Below, piece after piece: positions 9,264-17,959 of a stretch of 64,000 nt of DNA (the stretch's first letter is position 1; every line of letters begins with the position of its first letter). The stretch lies in contig CAWGTB010000006.1 of NCBI GenBank assembly GCA_963825405.1, forward strand, positions 1 through 64,000. Direction: 5' to 3'. Under the pieces are notes generated by a model. That model saw nothing but the letters and a program-made list of their open reading frames with translations, did not search any database and had not been told where the DNA came from. The position numbers and the translations under genes were made by a program. Origin of the DNA: JACPNO01 sp963825405 (GTDB lineage Bacteria; Acidobacteriota; Terriglobia; Bryobacterales; Bryobacteraceae).

Positions 9264-10220
9264 ATGCAGGAAACCGTCCAGTTCGCCCTCCGCTACGGCT
9301 ATGTCATTTTGTTTGCGGCGGTCCTGGCTGAGCAACTCGGCTTGCCATTGCCGTCCGGACCTGTGCTGCTGGCAATGGGCGCCTTGGCGGGTGTCGGGCG
9401 CTTCTCGCTTTCCCTGTGTTTGCTGTTGGCGGTGACTGCATCCCTGATAGCCGACACTGTGTGGTACTGGCTGGGCCGGCGCCGGGGTTACAAAATTTTG
9501 AATCTGCTGTGCCGGATTTCCCTCGAGCCGGATTCCTGCGTGCGCCGGACCAGCGATGTCTTCACGAAATACGGCCCCGAGGCGCTGCTGTTCGCCAAGT
9601 TCATTCCTGGGCTGAGCACCGTCGCGCCGCCCATGGCGGGGCTGATTCGCATGCCGATGTGGCGATTCCTGCTCAACGACGGCGGTGGGGCACTGGCGTG
9701 GGCCGGATCGTTTGCCGGGCTCGGTTTCGTCTTCAAGACGCAACTCGAGCGCGTCGCCCAGCGAGCCATGGGAACCGGCGTGGGAATCATGTTGGTCGTG
9801 ATCGCGGTAGTGGGCGGTTGGGTGGGCTGGAAATTTTTCCAACGCAAACGCTTCATGCGCAAGCTGCGCATCGCCCGTATTACGCCGGATGAGTTGCATT
9901 TCAAGCTGGAGGCTGGCGAGCAGGTTCTCATTGTGGATTTGCGGGATGCGCGCGAGCTGACGGGCGACAGCGCGGCGCGATTGCCGGGAGCGATTCACGT
10001 GCCTCTCGATCAGCTCGAATCGCGCCACGAGGATATCCCCCGCGACCGCGAAATCGTGCTCTACTGCAGTTGACCAAACGAAGCTTCGAGCGCCCGTGCG
10101 GCGCTCGCCCTCAAGCGCAAAGGCATCACCCGCGTCCGTCCGCTGCAGGGCGGATTCGAAGCTTGGGCCGAGCGCGGCTATGCCGTGGAATCGCTCAGCG
10201 AGAACGTTTCCGGCGGCTGA
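9264..10220 (+). CDS. DedA-rhodanese fusion with in-frame TGA (candidate selenoprotein)
   Basis: Residues 1-200 are a DedA/SNARE-associated membrane protein: AEQLGLPLPSGPVLL, then FAKFIPGLSTVAPPMAG and several transmembrane helices. Residues about 212-318 are a rhodanese domain: VLIVDLRDARELTG, PGAIHVPLDQL, REIVLYCS. The next codon, 270 (10071-10073), is TGA, giving YCS-TGA-PNEASSAR. The same frame then continues with clear rhodanese sequence (KGITRVRPLQGGFEAWAER) to a TGA at 10218-10220. In related DedA-rhodanese proteins I recall CSCPNE here, so TGA replaces Cys in the active-site loop. This is not a frameshift, because the frame is the same on both sides. With the hairpin at 10087-10107 it fits selenocysteine insertion; otherwise it is a C-to-A error or a truncated protein of 269 residues. 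Confidence 0.75.
10087..10107 (+). promoter_or_regulatory. Hairpin after the in-frame TGA, candidate bacterial SECIS element
   Basis: The bases CGAGCGCC and GGCGCTCG pair perfectly (8 bp) around the 5-base loop CGTGC. The stem starts 13 nt after the TGA and the loop lies 21 nt after it. Bacterial SECIS elements sit just downstream of the UGA inside the coding region, with an apical loop roughly 16-37 nt away and a G among the first loop bases; SelB recognises a GU in the E. coli loop. The loop here has G and U at positions 2 and 3. The bulged U of the E. coli element is absent, and GC-rich codons can form such stems by chance. Confidence 0.45.
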
Positions 10221-10250
10221 AGTCCGGTCTCTTGTGCCACAATACGGCTC

Positions 10251-11516
10251 ATGCCGCAGCGCCCCACGCACGTGCGCCACATCGTTCTCGCCCTGACCGT
10301 AGCGGCCTACATGATCACTTACATGGACCGGGTGAACGTGGCGGCGGCTGTTCCGGTGATCCAGAGAGAGATGGGATTTTCCATGGTCACCATGGGCTGG
10401 ATTCTGAGCGCGTTTCGCTGGGGCTACGCGCTGTTTCAGATTCCTGGCGGCTGGCTGGGCGACCGCATCGGTCCGCGGCGCGCCCTGACGCTGATCGTTT
10501 CCTGGTGGTCGCTGTTCACGGCGGCCACCGCCCTGGCCTGGAGCGCGGGTTCGATGGTGGCATTTCGTTTCCTGTTCGGGATGGGCGAAGCGGGCGCGTT
10601 TCCTATCGCCACGCGCTCCCTTTCGCGATGGATGCTTCCCGCCGAGCGAGGATTCGCGCAGGGCGTTACTCATGCGGGTTCGCGTTTGGGCGCGGCGCTC
10701 ACGCCTCCTATCGTGGTGTTGATGATGGCGGCGTATGGCTGGCGGCCGACGTTGGTTTCGTTCGGCGTGCTGGGCCTGATCTGGGCCGCGGTGTGGTACT
10801 GGTATTACCGCGACATGCCGTCCGAACACGCCGGTCTGAATCAAGGCGAGCGGGAATTGCTTCAGGCATCGCTGGGCCGCGCATCGGGAACCACCAGAGG
10901 CGTGCCTTGGCGCATGATTTTGGCGAGTTCCACTTTGTGGACACTCTCGCTCATGTATTTCTGCTACGGCTATTGCATCGCGGTTTATCTGGATTGGTTT
11001 CCGAAATATCTCAACGATCATCGCGGGTTCAATTTGAAGCAGATGGGTTTCTATGCCAGCCTGCCGCTGCTCGCCGGGACGGCGGGCGATCTGGCGGGCG
11101 GGTGGATTTCCGATCTTTGGGCGAAACGCTCCGGCAATCTGAAACGGGCGCGGCGCGGGGTAGCGGTGCTGGGATTTCTGATGGCGGCCGCGGCGATTTT
11201 GCCCGCGACCTTCACCGCGAATCCGATCGCCAGCGTCTGGTACACGTGCATCGCCGTTTTCGGCCTGGAGATTACGGTGGGTGTGTCCTGGGCCATTCCG
11301 CTCGACATCGGCGGCGACTATGCCGGCTCCGTTTCGGCGGTGATGAACACCTGCGGCAACATCGGCGGCGCGATTTCCCCGGCGCTGCTGGCGTACCTGG
11401 TGAGAGCTTACGGCTGGAATGTGCCGTTTGTGGTGGCGGCGGTGTTGTGTGTGGCGGCCGCGGCGCTGTTCAGCCAGATTGATGCGGAACGCCGGATTTT
11501 CGCAGCTCCGGTGTAA
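10251..11516 (+). CDS. MFS transporter, anion:cation symporter type
   Basis: This intact 421-residue protein has twelve predicted hydrophobic segments. TM1 ends in the signature AYMITYMDRVNVAAAVP, and the loop between TM2 and TM3 reads GWLGDRIGPRRAL, the MFS motif DRxGRR. Both are typical of the anion:cation symporter family, which imports organic acids such as hexuronates, galactonate or phthalate with protons or sodium. It begins 30 bases after the DedA-rhodanese gene and is followed after 14 bases by the nitroreductase gene. No sugar-acid catabolic gene adjoins it, so the substrate is open. Confidence 0.87.
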   Translation: MPQRPTHVRHIVLALTVAAYMITYMDRVNVAAAVPVIQREMGFSMVTMGWILSAFRWGYALFQIPGGWLGDRIGPRRALTLIVSWWSLFTAATALAWSAGSMVAFRFLFGMGEAGAFPIATRSLSRWMLPAERGFAQGVTHAGSRLGAALTPPIVVLMMAAYGWRPTLVSFGVLGLIWAAVWYWYYRDMPSEHAGLNQGERELLQASLGRASGTTRGVPWRMILASSTLWTLSLMYFCYGYCIAVYLDWFPKYLNDHRGFNLKQMGFYASLPLLAGTAGDLAGGWISDLWAKRSGNLKRARRGVAVLGFLMAAAAILPATFTANPIASVWYTCIAVFGLEITVGVSWAIPLDIGGDYAGSVSAVMNTCGNIGGAISPALLAYLVRAYGWNVPFVVAAVLCVAAAALFSQIDAERRIFAAPV

Positions 11517-11530
11517 GTTACCATTCGAGA

Positions 11531-12139
11531 ATGAGCACTGAAGAAATCAAAATCGCCTCGGCGCTTCCGGGCACACTGGATGTAATCCGCCGGCGCTGGA
11601 GCCCACGCGCGTTTTCGGATCAGCCGGTTTCCTCGCAGGACCTGACGCTGCTTCTCGAAGCTGCGCGCTGGGCTGCGTCGAGCGCAAATGAGCAGCCGTG
11701 GCGGTTCGTCATCGCGAGAAAATCAGATCCGGAAACCTACCAAAAGCTGTTCGATAGTTTGGTTGAGGGCAATCAATCCTGGGCCAAGAACGCCCCGCTG
11801 CTCCTGCTCACCGTAGCCAAGCGCACGTTCACGGTGAACGGCAATCCAAACCGCGTTGCACTGCACGATGCCGGAATAGCCCTGGCGAACCTGATGCTGC
11901 AAGCGACTTCGATGGGAATCTACACTCACGCCATGGCAGGCTTCGACCGCGACAAAGCTCGCGCTAACTTTGCCATTCCGGAAGACTTTGAATTGGGCGC
12001 GGCAGTGGCCGTCGGATATCTGGGCGACCCCGCCAGCCTGTCGCCAAAGCATCAACAATCGGAACTGGCGCCGCGCACCCGCAAGCCGCTCGACGCCATC
12101 GCATTTGGCGGCGTCTGGGGCCAGCCTGCGGTACTATAA
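11531..12139 (+). CDS. Nitroreductase family protein (FMN-dependent)
   Basis: This 202-residue protein has the nitroreductase fold signatures: RRRWSPRAFSDQPVS near the N terminus (the RRSxRxF-type FMN phosphate contact), LEAARWAASSANEQPWRFV, and GIALANLMLQATSMG in the middle. Members form dimers with FMN and reduce nitro compounds, quinones or flavins using NAD(P)H. The typical length is 190-220 residues, so it is complete. It sits between the MFS carrier and the ferredoxin gene on the same strand with short gaps (14 and 33 bases), so it may belong to the same transcript. Physiological substrate unknown. Confidence 0.88.
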   Translation: MSTEEIKIASALPGTLDVIRRRWSPRAFSDQPVSSQDLTLLLEAARWAASSANEQPWRFVIARKSDPETYQKLFDSLVEGNQSWAKNAPLLLLTVAKRTFTVNGNPNRVALHDAGIALANLMLQATSMGIYTHAMAGFDRDKARANFAIPEDFELGAAVAVGYLGDPASLSPKHQQSELAPRTRKPLDAIAFGGVWGQPAVL

Positions 12140-12172
12140 GAATCGTCATTCGCCTGTAACGAGGGCCTGAAA

Positions 12173-13024
12173 ATGAAAATCAATCCTGACAAATGCGTGG
12201 CTTGCGGGAACTGCACCTACGTGTGCCCTATGGGTGCGATCTACATCGATCCGGTCATCAAGCGCGCCACGGTCGACCGAAATGAATGCGTCGAATGCTA
12301 TGCATGTTTCAACGGGCTGAGCCAGGAACATTTGAATCCGACACTGGTTCGCGGGCTGCGCAAGCTGTTCCAAATGGTTCGGCTGCGTTTCGATCCTGAG
12401 CCGGATGTTTGCCCCACCGCGGCTTTCGAGCCGGAAGAGCTGGTGTGGCCGCGCGTGGTGCGCCGCGCGTTTTCCGATCCGCGTGTGCCGCATGAATCGA
12501 CCGGTGTGCAGGGCCGCGGGACCGAAGAGGTGAAGACCAACGACGTCAGCGGGCGCGTGCAGTTGGGTGAAGTTGGATTCACGATTGAATTCGGCAGGCC
12601 AGGAGTTGGCGTCTGGTTCCACGAAATCCAGAAAATGACGACGGTGCTGGCGCAGGCCGGTGTCGCGTTTGAAAAGAAAAACCCAATCACCTCGCTCATG
12701 TCGGATCTCGCAACGGGCACGCTGCGCGAAGACATTCTGGGCGAGAAGATTCTCTCGGCCATAGTCGAAATCAAAGTTCCAGTGGCGCGTACGGAAGAGA
12801 TCATCCTGCTGGTGCGCGAAGTAGAAAAGCAGGTGGATACCGTGATCGCGCTGGGCGTGGGCGCACGCTGCGCGGCCGATGGCGAGGATGATGTGGTCGG
12901 TCCGATTCTCGAGCGCATGGGATACAAGCTGGAGCGCGCCAAAACCAATATCGGCTTGGGGAGAATCAGCAATCCGGCCGAAGAGATGCAGAAAAAGGAG
13001 GAGCCGGTAGGCGCCCGTCCATGA
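12173..13024 (+). CDS. Ferredoxin-domain protein of unknown family, first gene of a coupled pair
   Basis: The N terminus carries a complete 4Fe-4S motif, CVACGNCTYVCP (Cys 8, 11, 14, 18). A second set, CVECYAC (Cys 39, 42, 45), is completed only by DVCP at Cys80, so about 34 residues are inserted between the third and fourth ligand. This suggests a two-cluster ferredoxin with an unusual loop. The remaining 200 residues hold GRGTEEVKTNDVSGR and GFTIEFGRPGVGVWF and an alpha/beta region of no family I recognise. There is no signal peptide, so it should be cytoplasmic. Its TGA overlaps the ATG of the next gene (ATGA), showing tight coupling. Function not known; a role in electron transfer to the partner is inference. 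Confidence 0.85.
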   Translation: MKINPDKCVACGNCTYVCPMGAIYIDPVIKRATVDRNECVECYACFNGLSQEHLNPTLVRGLRKLFQMVRLRFDPEPDVCPTAAFEPEELVWPRVVRRAFSDPRVPHESTGVQGRGTEEVKTNDVSGRVQLGEVGFTIEFGRPGVGVWFHEIQKMTTVLAQAGVAFEKKNPITSLMSDLATGTLREDILGEKILSAIVEIKVPVARTEEIILLVREVEKQVDTVIALGVGARCAADGEDDVVGPILERMGYKLERAKTNIGLGRISNPAEEMQKKEEPVGARP

Positions 13025-13698
13025 CCAATACTTTGCACCGCTTCGGCGACGCCGAAAGTTTCTTCGACGATTACGTAGTATTCGCGATTCCCAGCCGCGG
13101 TAAGAACGACAAAGGCAGCGTCCCCAAGCTCAAGAAATTTCTGGAAATGGCGTTGCCGTTCAAACCGGTTAACCTGGGTGACGCGATTCACGGCGGCGCC
13201 ATGCGTCCTTCCAAGGACATGAAGCCGACTGCTCACTGGCATCGCGACATGACGCCTGATTTTCGGGCAGTGATCGATGGCGTGGATGCGCCCACCACGG
13301 TGGCTGCAGTCTTCGACAATCGCCCCGCCGCGGAAGATTTTGTGAAGACCGTGAAGGAAGCCGAGCTCGGCCTGTGCGTGAACATCTCAACATCGATCGA
13401 TGGCGCCGAGCAGTGCTGTCACGCGGCAGGCATTCAGCGGCACAGCGTCGGCTATTCGCTTGGATTCCAAGGCAAGACGGAAAAGCTGCCCAACACTCAG
13501 GTGCTCACGCTTACGACCATGTGCGGACACGGCATGATTTCCACTAGCCTGGCGAAGAAGATGATCGACTGGGTGAAGGAAGGCCGGCGCACGCCCGAGC
13601 AAGCCGTCACCTATATGGCGCGCTTCTGTTCCTGTGGCGTGTACAATCCGTCGCGGGCCAAGCGGGTCTTGGAAGACGCGAGAACCAAGACGAAGTAA
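13021..13698 (+). CDS. Conserved cysteine-rich protein, partner of the ferredoxin-domain protein
   Basis: The 225-residue protein starts at an ATG overlapping the previous stop. It contains six cysteines at 119, 132, 133, 168, 203 and 205, in the contexts GLCVN, EQCCHAAG, TTMCGHGM and RFCSCGVYN. All are in the C-terminal half and near His and Gly residues, so they could ligate an iron-sulphur cluster or another metal. I do not recognise a family. No signal peptide or membrane segment is visible. Coupling to the ferredoxin gene suggests a two-subunit redox enzyme. What it oxidises or reduces cannot be told. Confidence 0.8.
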   Translation: MTNTLHRFGDAESFFDDYVVFAIPSRGKNDKGSVPKLKKFLEMALPFKPVNLGDAIHGGAMRPSKDMKPTAHWHRDMTPDFRAVIDGVDAPTTVAAVFDNRPAAEDFVKTVKEAELGLCVNISTSIDGAEQCCHAAGIQRHSVGYSLGFQGKTEKLPNTQVLTLTTMCGHGMISTSLAKKMIDWVKEGRRTPEQAVTYMARFCSCGVYNPSRAKRVLEDARTKTK

Positions 13699-13707
13699 AC
13701 CAAAAAA

Positions 13708-13794
13708 TTTCTCGCAGAGACGCAGAGTACACAGAGAACTACTAAGAAACTTCCTCTTAAGTTTTCTCCGCGTTCTCTGCGTCTCTGCGAGAAA
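13708..13794. repeat. 20-bp perfect inverted repeat between convergent genes (terminator-like)
   Basis: TTTCTCGCAGAGACGCAGAG (13708-13727) is the exact reverse complement of 13775-13794, with 47 bases between that contain a further partial match (CAGAGAA against TTCTC). It lies between the end of the cysteine-rich protein gene and the end of the isomerase gene, which converge here, so it may end both transcripts. The arm sequence (cgcagagacgcagag) is of a kind I have seen scattered between genes in many soil bacteria, so it may be a copy of a dispersed palindromic repeat. No second copy is visible in this window. Confidence 0.7.
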
Positions 13795-13803
13795 TGTGTT
13801 TTC

Positions 13804-15499
13804 TTATTTGAGTATTCCCGAAATCGTTTTTAATCCCGCCTCTAATTCCATCAGGTGTACCCGTAAGGCCCGCCTGCCACGCTCCGCCAACACCTGGAAA
13901 TCCCCCCGCGCCTGCGCCGCCTTCACCACCCCGAAGGTGTATTTCTGCCCGGGAACCGGCAGGTCCGATGGGTCATCGCAGGTGATTTGCAGAAACACTC
14001 CGCTGTTCGGACCGCCCTTGTAGGCTTGGCCGGTCGAATGCAAGAATCGCGGTCCGAACCCGAGACACGTCGCCACGTGCTTGCTGTTTCGCACCGCGTG
14101 CCGGATACCCTGCAGCGATGCCTCGTGCGCATCGTTCATTTCGATATAGCCCAGCACCGCAAAATAATCGCCAGCGCCCAGTCGGTTCACATGCGCTTTG
14201 AGATAAGCCTCCAGGGTTTGCTTACCCGCCGCATTTCTCAATGTCTCGGCGTTACCCTTATCGGCGAACAACTGAATACTGCCGTCCTGAAAGAAAGGCG
14301 CTTCGGCGGGAAGGCTGCCGGTCTGCTCGTATGCGGAGGTCAGCTTCTTGGTGACAATCTTGCTGGCTTCCACGTCGGGCTGATTGAACGCGTTAATGCC
14401 GATGATCGAACCGGCCACGGCCGTCGCAATTTCCCAGCGGAAGACCTCCGCGCCGAGCTCGTAGGAATCCGCGATTGGAATGCGCACCACCGGCTGACCG
14501 GCGCGCTCCAGGCGTTCCACGGCTTTGTCTTGTTCCGCGTCCGGCGCGGAGTCCAGGCGCAGGTACACAAACACGCGATCCTTGCCGTAAACTTCTGGCG
14601 CCCCGATTTGCTCCCGGTCAACTGGAATCAGCCCCTTGCCAATCTTGCCCGTCGATTCCGCCAGCAATTGCTCCAGCCAGGCGCCCAAATCGTGGATTCC
14701 AGGGGACGGAATGATCGTGACTTTATCGCGCCCTTCCTGTGCCATTACCCCCAGAATTGTGCCTAGCAACACACCCGGATTCTGCTCGACAGGAACGGCC
14801 GCCCCGCAAGCCTGCACCATTTTCTGCGCTGCAGAGAGAAAACGAGCAACATCCACGCCCATGATGGCTGCCGGCACCATGCCGAAATCGGACAGCGCCG
14901 AGTAGCGCCCGCCGATCGTGGGCAAACCGTAAAAAATGTGCCGGAAGCCGTCCTGCTCGGCCACCTGCTGCATATGCGACCCGGGATCGGTAATCGCGAT
15001 GAAGCGATGGCCCGCCTCGCCTGCTCCCACTACTTGCTTGGCGCGCTCAAAAAAGTATTGTTTGAAGATATTTGGCTCGAGCGTGCCGCCCGACTTGCTC
15101 GAAACGATGAAGATCGTGCTGGCCAGATCAAGGCGTTTCTCGATTGCGCGAATTTGCGCCGGGTCGGTTGAGTCGAGAACATGCAGCTCCGGATAGCCTG
15201 GAATCCTGCCGAATGTGAGGCGCATCACTTCCGGGCAGAGGCTTGATCCGCCCATGCCTAGTAAGAGCGCATGCTTGAAGCCTGCGGCCTTTACCTCATC
15301 GGCGATGCTCTGGAAGCTAGCGGCGTTCGCCAGTTGAGTCTCAGTAATGTTCAGCCAGCCGAGCCAGTTGCCCTCGTCGGCCCCGGTCCAGAGGGATGAA
15401 TCACCCTGCCACAATCGCTCGACTCTTGCTGCTCTTGCGCCATTCGTCCAGCGATGTTTTGACGGCCGCTTCCAGCTTTAGAGGTAACTTGTAGGTCAT
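13804..15499 (-). CDS. pgi: Glucose-6-phosphate isomerase of the transaldolase-fusion type, stand-alone (one frame break)
   Basis: The body has PGI signatures: LGMGGSSLCPEVMRLTFG, VSSKSGGTLEPN and the glycine-rich sugar-phosphate region. The sequence resembles the PGI half of the bifunctional transaldolase/glucose-6-phosphate isomerase rather than classical PGI, including the C-terminal STGQAYKGGPNSGVFLQI segment. An extra base near 15420 separates the N terminus (MTYKLPLKLEAAVKTSL) from WQGDSSLWTG; correcting it gives 564 residues. The start is ATG 15499 or 15517. No transaldolase domain precedes it: the next gene is cfa on the other strand, 90-110 bases away. It interconverts glucose-6-phosphate and fructose-6-phosphate in the cytoplasm. 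Confidence 0.87.
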
Positions 15500-15607
15500 C
15501 AACTGCCAGTATCGCATTCTGGCTGAATCTGGTTTTGGACCGAGAATTGCTTTGAAAATTTGTGAAACTTTGTAGTAGAGTGATACCTCTCACAGAGGAT
15601 TGGAGCC

Positions 15608-16862
15608 ATGCTGACTGTGCCCAGTTTCTCCTTTGTCGACCGTTTCCTGCTGCAAAAGGTTCTGGACGCCACCGGGCAAATGCCGATCCAGGTAAAGCTG
15701 GACTCCGGCTTAGCGGCGTCGCCTCCCGGTGTTTCTCCTATCGCCACTGTACATATCCACGATCGCCGGGCGCTGGCGGGGCTGGTGCTGAATCCGGAAA
15801 TCAGTTTTGGCGACAGCTATTCCGAGGGCCGCATCGAGGTCGAGGGAGATTCTGGTCGAATTCCTGGAATCACTTTATCGATCGCTCATCACCGCCTCGG
15901 TGAAAAGCTGGTCTACGCAGTTGGCTTCCGTGTGGCTGCGGCTGATGCAGGTGAATGGACTGCAGGGCTCGCGCAAGAATATTCACCATCATTACGATCT
16001 GACCACTGAGTTCTACAAGCTCTGGCTGGATTCCGAGTTGGTCTACACGTGCGCGTACTTTCCCTCTCCATCGGCCACGCTGGAACAGGCGCAAACCGCA
16101 AAAATGGACTATGTCTGCCGCAAGCTGGACTTACAGCCCGGAGAGACCGTGGTGGAGGCTGGCTGCGGTTGGGGCGCGCTCGCGCTGTTCATGGCGCGCC
16201 ACTATGGAGTCTCGGTCAAAGCGTTCAATATCTCTCACGAGCAAATCGTTTTTGCCCGCCAGAGAGCCAGGGAAGAAGGCTTGAGCGCGCAGGTAGAGTT
16301 CATCGAAGACGACTACCGGAACATCTCGGGGCATTGCGACGCTTTCGTTTCGGTTGGGATGTTGGAGCACGTCGGCAAGGAGCATTACCAGAAATTTGGC
16401 AGCGTCATCCAGAAAGTGCTCGGCCCAACCGGTCGCGGACTGCTTCACTTTATCGGACGCAATCACAAATTCCCGCTGAGCGTCTGGGTGAGAAAGCGCA
16501 TTTTCCCCGGCGCCTACCCACCCACCCTGGGTGAAGCGGCGGAAATGCTGGAACCCCACGATTTTTCCGTGCTGGACGTGGAGAACCTGCGTTTGCACTA
16601 TGCCAAAACGCTGGAGCATTGGCTGCGCCGCTTCGAAAAATCGGAACCGGATGTTTCCGCCATGTTTGATTCCCGGTTTGCCAGAGCCTGGCGGCTCTAC
16701 CTGGCAGGCTCCCTGGTGGGATTTAAGGTCGGCACACTGCAATTATTTCAGGTGGTTTTTGCCGGCCCGCAGTGTCCGCGACTCCCTTGGACACGGGCGT
16801 CGCTCTACGCAAACGAGGCGGGAAAAGAACGGCGATCGCAATGGACGCATGCGATGTCTTGA
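15608..16862 (+). CDS. cfa: Cyclopropane-fatty-acyl-phospholipid synthase family methyltransferase (one frame break)
   Basis: After correcting one extra base near 15850 (between RIEVEGD and LVEFLESLYRSL) the protein has 417 residues, the normal length. It has NIHHHYDLTTEFYKLWLD and YTCAYFPSPSATLEQAQ, both diagnostic of CFA/mycolic acid cyclopropane synthases, then the SAM-binding VVEAGCGWGALALFMA and SVGMLEHVGKEHY. It would add a methylene group from S-adenosylmethionine to unsaturated acyl chains of membrane lipids. AGAGGATTGGAGCC just before the ATG is the likely ribosome site. Its end overlaps the start of the flavoprotein gene by 22 bases, so both may modify lipids or isoprenoids in the envelope. 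Confidence 0.9.
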
Positions 16863-17959
16863 TCGTTGGTGGCGGCCCTGCCGGCTCCTCATGCGCCTGG
16901 CAACTGCGTGGTTCAGGCTTGGATCTCGCCATCCTGGACAAGCACACGTTTCCGCGCAACAAAGTGTGCGGCGGATGGATCACGCCCGCCGTTCTCGAAG
17001 AGCTGGAGATCGATCCCGCCGAATATGCTCGCGAACATGTGCTGCAGCCGATCACCGGCTTTCGAACCGGTAGCATCGGCGGGCCGTCTCTGGCTACCGA
17101 CTACGGCAAGCCCGTCAGTTATGGCATCCGGCGCTACGAATTTGACCATTACCTGCTGAAACGTTCCGACGCCACGATGTTTCAGGGCGAGCCACTGAAC
17201 AGCCTGGATCGCCGCGGTGATTTCTGGATCGTGAACGGGCATATCAGGACTCCGCTGGTAGTCGGCGCGGGTGGGCATTTCTGCCCGGTCGCGCGCTTTA
17301 TGGGCGCCAAGTTCGGCTCTGAGACGATCGTCGCCGCGCAGGAGGCCGAGTTCGAAATGGATGCGCGCCAGCAAGCCAGCTGCGCGATCCGCGCGGAAAT
17401 TCCTGAGCTCTACTTCTGCGCCGACATGAAAGGGTACGGCTGGTGTTTCCGCAAGGGAAACATTCTCAACGTAGGGCTGGGCAGGTTGGATAAGCGTGAG
17501 CTTTCACGGCACGTTGCTGGTTTTCTGGATTCTCTGAAACTCGCCGGCCGTCTTTCTTTTGAGGTGCCCTCCCTCGCCGGTCACGCCTATCTGCTCTACG
17601 GACGAGCGACGCGGAGGGTGGTGAGTGACGGCATGTTGCTCATCGGCGACGCCGCCGGTCTGGCGTTTTCTCAAAGCGGCGAGGGAATTCGTCCTGCGAT
17701 CGAATCCGGGCTGCTGGCCGCCAAGGTGATTGCGTCGGCCCACGGATACAACAGCCAGCACCTTTCCGTGTACCGCGCGCTCCTGACGCAACGATTTGGA
17801 AAATCCGACGACGGTTGGGTAACGCGCATCGGAAGCCGCCTGCCGCAGAGTTGGATCAGCGTGGCTGCGCGCACCATGCTGGCTAACCCGTGGTTCACGC
17901 GCGAAATGATTCTGAATCGCTGGTTCTTGCGAAGCCACGAACCATCCCTGCAATTCTAG
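16841..17959 (+). CDS. FAD-dependent oxidoreductase, geranylgeranyl reductase family
   Basis: From ATG 16841 the 372-residue protein opens DVLIVGGGPAGSSCAWQL, the FAD ADP-binding motif at residues 6-23, then FPRNKVCGGWITP and, near residue 260, GMLLIGDAAGLAFSQSGEGI, the second FAD motif of the geranylgeranyl reductase/PHBH-like group. Members reduce prenyl chains of lipids, menaquinone or chlorophyll, or act as halogenase-like flavoproteins. The overlap with cfa favours a role in lipid or quinone modification, but the substrate is inferred. An upstream ATG at 16772 would put 69 bases inside cfa and adds a non-family N terminus, so it is not used. The end overlaps the amidohydrolase end by 4 bases, convergent. 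Confidence 0.85.
   Translation: MDACDVLIVGGGPAGSSCAWQLRGSGLDLAILDKHTFPRNKVCGGWITPAVLEELEIDPAEYAREHVLQPITGFRTGSIGGPSLATDYGKPVSYGIRRYEFDHYLLKRSDATMFQGEPLNSLDRRGDFWIVNGHIRTPLVVGAGGHFCPVARFMGAKFGSETIVAAQEAEFEMDARQQASCAIRAEIPELYFCADMKGYGWCFRKGNILNVGLGRLDKRELSRHVAGFLDSLKLAGRLSFEVPSLAGHAYLLYGRATRRVVSDGMLLIGDAAGLAFSQSGEGIRPAIESGLLAAKVIASAHGYNSQHLSVYRALLTQRFGKSDDGWVTRIGSRLPQSWISVAARTMLANPWFTREMILNRWFLRSHEPSLQF

Noticed and set aside
9216..11021. 601-codon open frame on the minus strand opposite the DedA and MFS genes
   Set aside because: It is antisense to two well-supported genes, has a low-complexity Arg/His/Gln-rich translation and no family motif; GC-rich codon bias keeps the antisense frame open.
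10070..11482. 470-codon plus-strand frame starting just at the TGA of the DedA-rhodanese gene
   Set aside because: It is shifted relative to both the rhodanese end and the MFS gene and its translation has no membrane segments or motifs; it is a shadow of the MFS gene.
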